Positions 5,567 to 13,453 of a stretch of 19,405 bases of DNA are shown here, one piece after another. The notes below the pieces were generated by a model that saw nothing but the letters and a program-made list of their open reading frames with translations, was not told the origin of the DNA and searched no databases. How positions within the stretch are numbered: the stretch's first letter is position 1; every line of letters starts with the position of its first letter. Position numbers and translations under genes: made by a program. The stretch comes from Caldifarciminota bacterium. GTDB lineage: Bacteria > Hydrothermota > Hydrothermia > LBFQ01 > DSFT01. Location of the stretch: positions 1 through 19,405 of the forward strand of contig JANXBH010000020.1 of the NCBI GenBank assembly GCA_025060695.1, written 5' to 3'.

Positions 5567-7717
5567 TTGCTCTTAAATTACTTAATCTTCAAAAATTACA
5601 AGGTTTTTTTAGTAAGTTTTATTGTATTTTTAGTTGTTGGTATTATTTTTTCTTTTCTTGAAAGAACGTATTCAATTTATACATCCGAGATTAAGATTTT
5701 TAAAGAGTCATTCTATACAGAAAGCAGAAATCTACTTCCATATCTATATAATCAAAATGTAGACGAGCAAAATAATTTTTCCATTATTGCGGATATTATA
5801 AGTAGAGATTTAATAGAAGGTTTTATAAAGAAATACAATTACAATTTTAAAATTATTTCAAAAGAACCAAAACAACTCAAAATATATGACATAAGAATAA
5901 ATAAACCATTAGAAGTAGGAAAAATATATAAAGTTAAAACCAATACTCCAGGAGAAATTGAAATTACTTCAGATAAAGATGGATTTGTTAATATTTTAGC
6001 AATAGAATATTATGAAGCTTATAATAATTTCTTAAGAACAATGAACATAAAGATGCTTGAAATAGGTGAAATAATAGGTGATAAAAGCCAGAACAATGTT
6101 TTAAGTGTTGCAAGCACCGAACCGAGAGTTATTTTAATCACACTATCATCGTATGAACCATTTATAAATGAATTAGGAAGAAAGTTTAAAAATTATCTTA
6201 TTGAATACAATTTGAAAAAGAAAATAGAAAAATTTGGAAAAGGAAAAGAATTTATAAGTAATCAAATAGAAAACTATCTTGCAGAATTAGACATTTTAAA
6301 CTACAAAATCAGAACTTATCAAACCAATAATAATTTTTTACTTGACGGTAAAACAAATCCAATGTTTGAAGAATTAATAGAAATAAGGAAGAAAAAAGAT
6401 CAATTAACCTTTGAAATTCAATCATTAAAAGAATGGTTAAATAATTCTATAGATGAAAACGAAATAGTAACAACCGACGCTTTTATTATAAAATCAATAG
6501 GCGAAATAATAACGCTTAAAGATACTCTCAATTTAATTCGTATAAAATATGGACTAAATAGTCCTGAATATATTTCAGTTTATAGTGCATATAATAAACA
6601 AAAGGAGCACTTAAGCGAAAAAGTTAGAGAAAGGATAAAGAATTTAGAAACTCAAGTGAAATTATTAGAAAAAATGTTAAAGAAAATAGAAAACGAAATA
6701 AATTTTTCTCTCGAAATAGAGAGAGAAGCACTAAGTTTAGTTTCAAGAAAGAAAACTATAGAAGATATTATAACATTGCTTTTTCAGAGAATGGAAGAAA
6801 TAAAAATTCAAGAAGCGGAAATAGTACCAGATATTAGAATACTTGAATTTACTGAAAAACCCTATATTTCAGTAAAAGGTAGAAATTGGATAAGAAACAT
6901 ACTATTTTCAACGTTATTTTCGGTATTTTTTTCAATAGCTTTTATAATTTTGAAAGAATATAGAACAAATGCAATAAAAAATGCGGACGACATAGCTTTA
7001 AAACTTGATATCAAAAAGATTTACCTATTACCAAAAGTATCCGATCTTGGATACTTACCATTTAATGTTTTAAAGGAGCAGAACTATAGGAAAATATTAG
7101 AAGGTCATCTATACATAGAAAGCTTCAGGATGCTAACTTTGGAAAATGAACTGCAAAATAATACACTATTCGGTATTACAAGTTCCATACAGGGTGAAGG
7201 TAAAAGCTTTGTATCAATTAATCTCGCAAGTACAATAGCCATGATGAATAAAAAAGTAATTCTTTTAGATTGCGATGTAAGAAAAGGAGATTTAACAAAA
7301 TTAGTCATAGATACTAATAACTTAGGTTTATCAGATTTACTACATAATGATTTTGAAAATCTTATACATAAGCTGTTTGACAATTTATACATTATATCAA
7401 AAGGTTTAAACTTAATTGACCCAATTGCAATATTTTCTAGTAAAAGATTTGAAGAATTATTGTTATACTTAAAGAAAGAGTTTGATGTGGTTATTTTAGA
7501 TTTACCACCAGTTTTGAGAATTGCGGAAACTAGAATAATTATGGACAAAGCAGATTTTGTTATTTTCGTTATGCGAGCTGATTATACAGAAATAGAAAAT
7601 GTAAAGAGCTCTTTAAATAGTATTCCAAAAGAGAAATTAAAGGCTTATATACTTAATTCGGTTGACTTTAGTTCAAGCTACGGTTATAGGCAAAAATACT
7701 ACTATAGAATGACATGA
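5567..7717 (+). CDS. Wzz-type chain-length regulator fused to a BY-family tyrosine kinase (Wzc/GumC-like)
   Basis: 716 residues. Such proteins control the length and export of capsule or exopolysaccharide chains at the inner membrane. Order: first transmembrane helix (13-31), extracytoplasmic Wzz region, a long lysine/glutamate-rich coiled coil (roughly 200-400), second transmembrane helix (444-462), then a cytoplasmic kinase. The kinase has Walker A (GEGKS, 543-547), Walker A' (ILLDCDVRKG, about 565-574), Walker B (FDVVILDLPP, 639-648) and a C-terminal tyrosine cluster (Tyr705, 707, 711, 712 and 713) of the type that is autophosphorylated. Membrane and kinase parts are in one chain, as in proteobacterial Wzc. 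The TTG start is the first plausible one. No glycosyltransferase, wza or wzx/wzy gene is adjacent, which is unusual. The stop overlaps the patatin remnant by ATGA. Confidence 0.9.
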   Translation: MLLNYLIFKNYKVFLVSFIVFLVVGIIFSFLERTYSIYTSEIKIFKESFYTESRNLLPYLYNQNVDEQNNFSIIADIISRDLIEGFIKKYNYNFKIISKEPKQLKIYDIRINKPLEVGKIYKVKTNTPGEIEITSDKDGFVNILAIEYYEAYNNFLRTMNIKMLEIGEIIGDKSQNNVLSVASTEPRVILITLSSYEPFINELGRKFKNYLIEYNLKKKIEKFGKGKEFISNQIENYLAELDILNYKIRTYQTNNNFLLDGKTNPMFEELIEIRKKKDQLTFEIQSLKEWLNNSIDENEIVTTDAFIIKSIGEIITLKDTLNLIRIKYGLNSPEYISVYSAYNKQKEHLSEKVRERIKNLETQVKLLEKMLKKIENEINFSLEIEREALSLVSRKKTIEDIITLLFQRMEEIKIQEAEIVPDIRILEFTEKPYISVKGRNWIRNILFSTLFSVFFSIAFIILKEYRTNAIKNADDIALKLDIKKIYLLPKVSDLGYLPFNVLKEQNYRKILEGHLYIESFRMLTLENELQNNTLFGITSSIQGEGKSFVSINLASTIAMMNKKVILLDCDVRKGDLTKLVIDTNNLGLSDLLHNDFENLIHKLFDNLYIISKGLNLIDPIAIFSSKRFEELLLYLKKEFDVVILDLPPVLRIAETRIIMDKADFVIFVMRADYTEIENVKSSLNSIPKEKLKAYILNSVDFSSSYGYRQKYYYRMT

Positions 7718-8015
7718 GAGTATTTATACCAAGCGGAGGTTCAAACAGAGGAGCATTGTAAGTAGGAACTATTGGAGTATCAATTGGGCTTTAAAATCAG
7801 TTTGGGTAAATAAGGTTTACAAATTCAGAAGTTTAAAAGTGTTATAGACTTAATATTAGCTTCTACTTAGCATGAGAAATTCAGACTTTGCATAGAGGAA
7901 AATTATTGACGTGGGCTATGAAATATTTTCAAAAATATCTAATTTAAGCTATTTAAAAGCACAATATTATGAATTATTCTTTACTTCAAGCAAAAAACTA
8001 ATTCGCCCTTCTTAA
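7714..8015 (+). pseudogene. Decayed patatin-like phospholipase gene
   Basis: An ATG overlapping the kinase stop (ATGA, 7714-7717) opens a frame reading MRVFIPSGGSNRGAL, then TAA, then VGTIGVSIGL. This is the glycine-rich oxyanion-hole start of patatin-like lipases (GGGxxGAxQVG), with the expected Gln codon replaced by TAA. After a frameshift near 7770-7782 the next frame gives NWALKSVWVNKVYKFRSLKVL, several stops, and finally an open 40-codon stretch (RKIIDVGYEIFSKISNLSYL and on) that ends with TAA at 8013-8015. The GxSxG nucleophile region is missing, so there is an internal deletion too. Only about 100 codons remain of a family usually near 250-300 residues. It accounts for the whole interval between the kinase and smpB genes and overlaps the smpB end by 18 bases. 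Confidence 0.72.
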
Positions 8016-8453
8016 ATTCTTTAGTTCTCTTTTTATTTCCCTTTCTATTATCCTTTCCTTTATCTTTTCCTTCTTTTCGTATTTCTTCATACCCTTTGCA
8101 AGTGCTATTTCCATCTTTACTAAATGATTTTTTAGGTATATTTTTAGCGGAACAATAGTAAGTCCTCTTTCTTTTGATTTTCCAATTATTCTGTCTATTT
8201 CTTTTCTATGAAGTAGTAGTTTTCTTGGTCTTTCGGGGTCTAACTTTTCATGCGTAGAAAATTCATATGGTGCAACGTACATATTTATTACAAAAAGCTC
8301 TCCTTTTTTTATAATTATAAAACTATCCTTAAAGGACACTTTTCCCATTTTAATAGATTTTACCTCTGAGCCCTTAAGTTCTATACCCGCCTCATAAGTT
8401 TCTAATATTTGATATTCTGATTTTGCTTTTTTATTTTCTAATATGGTTTTCAT
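7998..8453 (-). CDS. smpB: SsrA-binding protein SmpB (tmRNA partner in ribosome rescue)
   Basis: 151 residues, normal length. SmpB binds tmRNA and delivers it to stalled ribosomes for trans-translation. The family pattern is plain: NKKAKSEYQILETYEAGIEL, GSEVKSIKMGKVS, INMYVAPYEF, DPERPRKLLLHRKEI, GLTIVPLKIYLKN and VKMEIALAKG. The C-terminal tail, which acts in the decoding centre, reads KKYEKKEKIKER rather than the usual KxYDKRexxKeR; charge is kept, but the DKR is EKK. The start overlaps meaB by 23 bases and has no clear Shine-Dalgarno, so it is probably translationally coupled as the last gene of the long leftward run. The tmRNA gene (ssrA) was not seen in the window. Confidence 0.95.
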   Translation of the reverse strand: MKTILENKKAKSEYQILETYEAGIELKGSEVKSIKMGKVSFKDSFIIIKKGELFVINMYVAPYEFSTHEKLDPERPRKLLLHRKEIDRIIGKSKERGLTIVPLKIYLKNHLVKMEIALAKGMKKYEKKEKIKERIIEREIKRELKNLRRAN

Positions 8454-9375
8454 TATCTAAAACTTCCCTTAAAAGTTCATATGGACTTTTCTTTGAAATA
8501 AAACCATTTTCTAATATTTTGTTTACATCTACCTTTGAAACAAAGGTTTCCCATAGTTTTTCCTTGGCAAGTTCTTTAAACTCTTCATAATACCTCTCTT
8601 TTCTCATTTTTTCCAATCTTCTATTTGCTCTTATATATTCTTTATGTTTTAGTATTGCACTATATATCTCATCTATCCCAATACCTCTGACTGCACTAGA
8701 TTTAATAATTATGGGTTTCCAATTCTTATCTTTAGTACTAAAGCCCATATCAACAGCAGTTTTCAAATCCATATAGAATCTATCCGCACCTTCTCTATCT
8801 GATTTATTTATTACAAATATATCTGCAATTTCTATTAATCCTGCTTTCATAGCTTGTATTCCATCTCCTGACTCAGGCACAAGTATTACTATAACTGTAT
8901 CTGATGCTTTTATTATATCAAGCTCTATCTGACCAACTCCTACTGTTTCTATAAATATTGGGTCAAAGCCAAATGCATCGCACACATCAACTACAGAAAT
9001 AGTAGTTTTTGCAATACCTCCAAGACTTCCTCTACTTGCCATACTTCTGATATATATACCTTCATTAGTGGCTTCCATCATTCTAAATCTATCTCCAAGC
9101 AAAGCACCACCTGAAAAAGGAGAAGATGGATCAACCGCTACTACTGATGGATTATAACCCTGCTTTTTAAAATATACAGACAACTTATTTATTAGTGTAG
9201 ATTTTCCAGCACCTGGTGGTCCTGTAATTCCAATTCTATGTGCATTTCCTATATTCTTGTAAATCTCAGAGAGTATAATTTCCGTATCAATGTTATTTTC
9301 TACTCTTGTAATAATTTTAGAAAGTGCAATTCTATCTTTACTTTTAAACTTTTCAAGTATTTCTATTGTGTGCAT
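8431..9375 (-). CDS. meaB: MeaB/ArgK-family GTPase, methylmalonyl-CoA mutase chaperone
   Basis: 314 residues. G3E-family GTPases of this type protect adenosylcobalamin-dependent methylmalonyl-CoA mutase and help load its cofactor. The P-loop is GPPGAGKST (52-60); next come AVDPSSPFSGGALLGDR, the switch-region RSMASRGSLGG, ETVGVGQIE and the base-recognition NKSD. The C-terminal helices (KMRKERYYEEFKELAKEKLW) match the family dimerisation arm. No mutase gene is present here; sucC elsewhere in the window would act on the succinyl-CoA that pathway makes, but that link is inference. The gene overlaps orf203 by 23 bases. A CTTTAAAATTT element inside the orf203 end suggests an extra internal promoter. 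Confidence 0.93.
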   Translation of the reverse strand: MHTIEILEKFKSKDRIALSKIITRVENNIDTEIILSEIYKNIGNAHRIGITGPPGAGKSTLINKLSVYFKKQGYNPSVVAVDPSSPFSGGALLGDRFRMMEATNEGIYIRSMASRGSLGGIAKTTISVVDVCDAFGFDPIFIETVGVGQIELDIIKASDTVIVILVPESGDGIQAMKAGLIEIADIFVINKSDREGADRFYMDLKTAVDMGFSTKDKNWKPIIIKSSAVRGIGIDEIYSAILKHKEYIRANRRLEKMRKERYYEEFKELAKEKLWETFVSKVDVNKILENGFISKKSPYELLREVLDNENHIRK

Positions 9376-9964
9376 CTAATAAAAATTTTAAAGTTTGATG
9401 AAATATTATTCTTTCATAAATAAGCTTTACTCTCTCTTCGTTTATATTTTTCTCTCTTATTAGTGCTTTTCCGTCCTTAAAGAGTACAATTGATAGCCCA
9501 TCACATTTTAAAGTCAAAGATATTGGATTTAAAATTTTTTCACAATTTTCAATACGATCAATAATTTCATTAAAATCCATATCTATTGAATTTATCATAT
9601 AAACATGTGCTGTATCATTTCCACAAAGTACTTGAACTTTATAAGGAATTTTAATTTTTAATTGATTCTGAGAAGGCTTCATTTTTGAAACCTCTCCATT
9701 TTTTATATATGTTCCTATCTCTGAGTCTTTTATAAAAAACTCGATATCCTCCTGACTAATTTCATATCTATCAAAAAAGCTAATTTTATGATAAAACTCC
9801 TTAAGTTCATCAATAATTGAGCTTAAATTATATTCCTTTGAAAACTTTCCAAGTAAATATTGATCACCATTTAAAAACAGAAAAATACCTATCTCGTTAT
9901 TTTCAAGAATAAGCTCATTGTCCAAAAATTTACTAAAAATATCTGGTTTTAGATTAATTATCAT
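9353..9964 (-). CDS. Uncharacterised protein (orf203) between lysS and meaB
   Basis: 203 residues, not recognised as a known family overall. It starts with ATGA overlapping the lysS stop (9961-9964) and overlaps meaB by 23 bases, so it is firmly embedded in the operon and coding. There is no signal peptide or membrane helix, so it is probably cytosolic. The N-terminal half is acidic (EIGIFLFLNGDQYLLGKFSK, then DELKEFYHKISFFDRYEISQ). The C-terminal part, CDGLSIVLFKDGKALIREKN followed by INEERVKLIYERII, loosely resembles the short tail domain that follows the catalytic domain of MoeB/ThiF-type E1-like proteins (FxDGRAIIxGTxD...AxxxYxRYI). That resemblance is from memory and weak. No adenylation motif or zinc-binding cysteine pairs are present. 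Function unknown. Confidence 0.75.
   Translation of the reverse strand: MIINLKPDIFSKFLDNELILENNEIGIFLFLNGDQYLLGKFSKEYNLSSIIDELKEFYHKISFFDRYEISQEDIEFFIKDSEIGTYIKNGEVSKMKPSQNQLKIKIPYKVQVLCGNDTAHVYMINSIDMDFNEIIDRIENCEKILNPISLTLKCDGLSIVLFKDGKALIREKNINEERVKLIYERIIFHQTLKFLLDAHNRNT
9383..9393 (-). promoter_or_regulatory. Promoter-like element before meaB, inside the orf203 coding end
   Basis: The reverse strand reads an exact CTTTAAAATTT ending 7 bases before the meaB ATG. It encodes Thr-Leu-Lys-Phe of orf203, so it could be chance coding sequence; the spacing matches the other sites. Confidence 0.4.
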
Positions 9965-11439
9965 TTTGGTCTTAATTGTGGAAATGGAATAATATCTCTA
10001 ATTGATGGTTTATCTAACAGAATCATACAAATTCTGTCAATTCCAAAACCAATACCTCCCGTAGGTGGCATAGCGTACTCTAAGGCGTTTATAAAGTCTT
10101 CGTCTATTTCAGATGGGAGTTCTTTATCTTGACTATATTCTCTTAGCTTTATCTGTTCTTCAAGTCTTATTCTTTGTTCTATTGGATCATTTAACTCACT
10201 AAATGCATTAGATATTTCAAGACCTGCTAAAAATATTTCAAATCTTTCAGCTCTTTTTTTGTTTTCCCTATGTGTTTTAGCAAGTGGTGATAATTCTATT
10301 GGATGATTCATAACTATAGTAGGTTGAATAAGTTTTCTACCTACAAGCTCATCAAATAGCTTATCTATTATTTTCCATTTATGAAGTTTTTCAACATTTT
10401 GAATATACTTTTTTGACTTTTCTCTCAACGTTTCTAATTCTTCCTCAGTTGGATCAAATCCAAGGACTTTAATAAGTTCTTCTACAAAATCTACTCTTTT
10501 AAATGGTAATCTAAAGGATATTGTATTTCCTTGATATTCAATTTCCTCGCTATTGTAGAGATTTTTAATTAAAAAGTTTAAATATTCTTCAGCAAGTTTC
10601 ATCATATCGTAATAGTCCCAATATGCACTATACGCTTCCATTGCAATAAACTCAGGATAGTGAGTTCTATCTATTCCCTCATTTCTAAAATTCTTAGTAA
10701 TTTCGTATACCTTTTCAAATCCACCTACAATCAGTCTTTTTAAATATAGTTCATTCGCTATTCTTAAGTATAGTTTGGTTTCTAAAGAATGAGAGTAGGT
10801 TTCAAATGGATTCGCATTTGCCCCACCATAAATAGGTTGTAAAGTGGGCGTATCTATTTCAATAAATCCTTTATCTTCAAAAAATTTCCTTGTCAATTTA
10901 ATAATTAGAAACTTTTTTCTAAATGCATCTATTGCTCTTTTATCCATTATTAAATGCAAATATCTTTCTCTATATTGTGTTTCTAAGTCCTTTAGACCAT
11001 GCCACTTATCTCCAAGTGGCAAGAGACACTTTGATAGCATTTTAAATCTTCTTACAAAAATAGTAATCTCTCCTGTTTTCGTTTTAAACAACTCTCCCTC
11101 AACTCCTATTATATCTCCAACATCAAAGAACTTATCAAAAGATTTTGCAGTATTTTCTATATCATGAAAAGGATTTTCAGTTTCTACTGTTTTTATATAA
11201 ATTTGAATATCATCAGTCTCATCCCTAAGTGTTGCAAAGACACTTTTTCCCATCATTCTTACACTTACAATTCTTCCTGCAAACTTTATTAATTTTCCAG
11301 TTAATTCATCGAACTTTTCTTTTATTTCACTTGCCCTATATTCTTTTTCAAATTTATACTCATACGGCTCAATATTTCTACTTCTTAATTCTTGAATTTT
11401 CCTTAACCTTAAATAATATTCCTCTGGTTTATTTGACAT
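9961..11439 (-). CDS. lysS: Lysyl-tRNA synthetase, class II
   Basis: 492 residues, the usual length. It charges tRNA-Lys using ATP. The N-terminal OB-fold anticodon-binding domain spans about 50-140 (KFAGRIVSVRMMGKSVFATL and on). The class II core follows: motif 1 around 185-205, motif 2 FRNEGIDRTHYPEF (251-264) with the ATP-binding Arg, and motif 3 GGIGFGIDR (about 461-469) near the C-terminus. It is 10 bases downstream of glyS on the same strand; the CTTTAAAATTT element straddles the glyS stop codon, and there is no Shine-Dalgarno site. It ends in an ATGA overlap with orf203. Confidence 0.97.
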   Translation of the reverse strand: MSNKPEEYYLRLRKIQELRSRNIEPYEYKFEKEYRASEIKEKFDELTGKLIKFAGRIVSVRMMGKSVFATLRDETDDIQIYIKTVETENPFHDIENTAKSFDKFFDVGDIIGVEGELFKTKTGEITIFVRRFKMLSKCLLPLGDKWHGLKDLETQYRERYLHLIMDKRAIDAFRKKFLIIKLTRKFFEDKGFIEIDTPTLQPIYGGANANPFETYSHSLETKLYLRIANELYLKRLIVGGFEKVYEITKNFRNEGIDRTHYPEFIAMEAYSAYWDYYDMMKLAEEYLNFLIKNLYNSEEIEYQGNTISFRLPFKRVDFVEELIKVLGFDPTEEELETLREKSKKYIQNVEKLHKWKIIDKLFDELVGRKLIQPTIVMNHPIELSPLAKTHRENKKRAERFEIFLAGLEISNAFSELNDPIEQRIRLEEQIKLREYSQDKELPSEIDEDFINALEYAMPPTGGIGFGIDRICMILLDKPSIRDIIPFPQLRPK

Positions 11440-11444
11440 AAATT

Positions 11445-11455
11445 AAATTTTAAAG
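11445..11455 (-). promoter_or_regulatory. Start-proximal promoter-like element of lysS, overlapping the glyS stop
   Basis: The reverse strand reads an exact CTTTAAAATTT ending 5 bases before the lysS ATG. Its first six bases are the last codon and the TAA stop of glyS, so terminator, spacer and element are compressed into one sequence. Confidence 0.5.
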
Positions 11456-13453
11456 CTGTATTTTGCTAAAGTCAGCAAACTTATCAAACAAACTCTTAGT
11501 AAATTTAATAAGTGAAAGTCTATTGTTTCTTATTTGAGTATCTTCAACCATAACATATACATTGTTAAAAAAGTTGTCAATATGTTCTTTAAATAGCAGA
11601 AATAGAGTAAACAGTTTTTCATATTCACCTGAAGATATCAAACTATCCACTTTTCTCGCTATTTCTTTTGCTACATTATATAATTCTCTTTCTTTATCAT
11701 TTTGCAAAAGACTTACATCTACAGGATTATTATAAGTGTAGTCCTTTGTAATATTGTATAGTCTTTTTTGAGTAAGTGCAATATTATAAAATTCGTCATA
11801 ACTTTCTTTCTTGTATCTATTTAGAAATTCAACTCTTTTTACAATTTCATTGATATTCCAAATATTAATAGCTAAAACACTATTTACAATATCGTATTCA
11901 TAGTTAAGCTTTTCAATTAAATAGTTTTCAAGTCTTTGTTTTATAAATTCCAAAAACCTCTTGTCATCCACAATTTGACTAATATCAAATTCAAGATTCC
12001 CTTTTATAATTGCATAAAAAAGTTCATATGTAATTTTCTTTAAACCAAGAGGGTCATAGTTTCCTCTAATTGTATAACCTGTTTTTAAAATAGTATAAAT
12101 ACTATCAATCCTGTCAGCTATTGCAAGAATAAGACCTTCTATAGTCAATGGCTCTCCTTCTAATAACCAGTCGCGTATTATATTTATCACATAGGTATCT
12201 TCGCTATTTTTTCTTAAATATTCAAGGACCATATATCCTTCAAGCTCAGCAAATTCCTTGCTTTCCCTTATAATACTTGTTGCCCTATCGTTTTTATATA
12301 GTCTAATTGCTTTTTTTAGTTTTTCCATGTCCAAGTTATAGTGCCTAGAAAACTTATATACCATTTCTTCTACCCTAAATACCTTGTCGTATAAACTACC
12401 TCCACCTTCTACAAATTCTATCTCCCTTAAGTCTTCTAAATAAGATATAATTGGTTTTTTAAGGTCATTTTCAAAATAAAATTTAGCATCCTCCAATCTT
12501 GATTCTAAAACTTTAGATAAATTGGACTTTATACTTTCATTCGGCTTATTATTTATTATAGCAACAAATTTATTTACAATAACTCCATTTTCAAATACTG
12601 GAATATACCTTTGATGAGACTTCATTGAAGTAATAACTATTTTCTCAGGAAGCTCTAAATACTTAGAGTTAAATTCACATAACACAACGAATGGATATTC
12701 TACAAGTCCATTTATCTCTTTATATAAATTCTCGTCAGGTAAAACTGAAACTTTTAAATTATCGCTTATATCTTGAATAATCTTCCTATACCTTCTTTCC
12801 CAATCAGCAATTACATAATTTCTCTCTAAAATTTTCTCATATTCTATTGGACTTTTTATTTCTAACTTTTTGTTTGACAATATTCTATGCCCATAAGTAT
12901 ACCTATCACTTTTTAAATTAAATATCTCTATATCAACAACTTCATCTTCATACAAACAAACTATCCATCTCATTGGTCTTATAAATCTTACTTTTTGGTC
13001 CTTCAACCAAAACATAGTTTTCTTTACTTTTATATTTTTTATAATAGTTTCTAAGTTTTCAGATAATACTTGTTTTATGTGTTTCCCTGAAATTCTTTGT
13101 TTTCCTGCTACATATTTTTTACCTTCTTTCTCTACAATGTATAGTTCATCTATATTAACTCCTATGGACTTTGCAAAGCTTATTGCACTTAAGGTAGGTC
13201 CATTGTCATCAAATGCAATATTTGCTGGTGGTCCAATTTTTTCTAATAGTTTATCTTCTCCTTTTGAAGATAAATTATAAATTAACATAGCTATTCTTCT
13301 TGGTGTTGAAAATGTTTTGTAGCCTGAAAATTTAAAACCATGCTCAGTCAAGATATTAATTAAATTATTCTTAAATTGCTTTTCTATACTTTCAATTTCT
13401 AATGCAGGGAGTTCTTCAAAACCTAACTCTAATAGAAAATCTCTATGCTCCAT
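11450..13453 (-). CDS. glyS: Glycyl-tRNA synthetase beta subunit
   Basis: 667 residues from the ATG at 13453; the family is usually about 690. GlyS is the tRNA-binding beta chain of the bacterial alpha2beta2 enzyme; the catalytic alpha chain (GlyQ) forms glycyl-adenylate. The start pattern DFLLELGFEELPALEI is typical, followed by TPRRIAML, KIGPPANIAFDDNGPT, FIRPMRWIVCLY, YGHRIL, VEYPFVVLCEFN, TSMKSHQRYIPVF, an RLEDAKFYFENDLK segment, LADRIDSIY and DPLGLKK. An upstream in-frame TTG (13474) would add seven residues, but the ATG fits the family start better. It overlaps the apgM end by 11 bases. No glyQ is adjacent, which is uncommon, since glyQ and glyS usually sit together. Confidence 0.96.
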   Translation of the reverse strand: MEHRDFLLELGFEELPALEIESIEKQFKNNLINILTEHGFKFSGYKTFSTPRRIAMLIYNLSSKGEDKLLEKIGPPANIAFDDNGPTLSAISFAKSIGVNIDELYIVEKEGKKYVAGKQRISGKHIKQVLSENLETIIKNIKVKKTMFWLKDQKVRFIRPMRWIVCLYEDEVVDIEIFNLKSDRYTYGHRILSNKKLEIKSPIEYEKILERNYVIADWERRYRKIIQDISDNLKVSVLPDENLYKEINGLVEYPFVVLCEFNSKYLELPEKIVITSMKSHQRYIPVFENGVIVNKFVAIINNKPNESIKSNLSKVLESRLEDAKFYFENDLKKPIISYLEDLREIEFVEGGGSLYDKVFRVEEMVYKFSRHYNLDMEKLKKAIRLYKNDRATSIIRESKEFAELEGYMVLEYLRKNSEDTYVINIIRDWLLEGEPLTIEGLILAIADRIDSIYTILKTGYTIRGNYDPLGLKKITYELFYAIIKGNLEFDISQIVDDKRFLEFIKQRLENYLIEKLNYEYDIVNSVLAINIWNINEIVKRVEFLNRYKKESYDEFYNIALTQKRLYNITKDYTYNNPVDVSLLQNDKERELYNVAKEIARKVDSLISSGEYEKLFTLFLLFKEHIDNFFNNVYVMVEDTQIRNNRLSLIKFTKSLFDKFADFSKIQL

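Noticed and set aside
7105-7548. A 147-codon reverse-strand open frame opposite the kinase domain
   Set aside because: The forward strand there carries the Walker motifs of the tyrosine kinase; the reverse frame has no motif or initiation signal.
7718-7997. A non-coding RNA or regulatory region between the kinase and smpB genes
   Set aside because: Broken patatin-like coding sequence explains both ends of the interval; no RNA-like fold stood out.
9529-9539. A forward-strand ATTTAAAATTT inside orf203, a one-mismatch copy of the start-associated element
   Set aside because: No rightward gene starts nearby; such near-matches are expected in DNA this AT-rich. It is a reminder that single copies prove little.
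10844-11167. A 107-codon forward open frame opposite lysS
   Set aside because: It is antisense to the lysS OB-fold region and shows only composition-driven Ser/Leu/Phe-rich sequence.
11440-11449. A T-box or other leader controlling the tRNA synthetase genes
   Set aside because: glyS overlaps apgM and lysS begins 10 bases after glyS, so there is no leader sequence.
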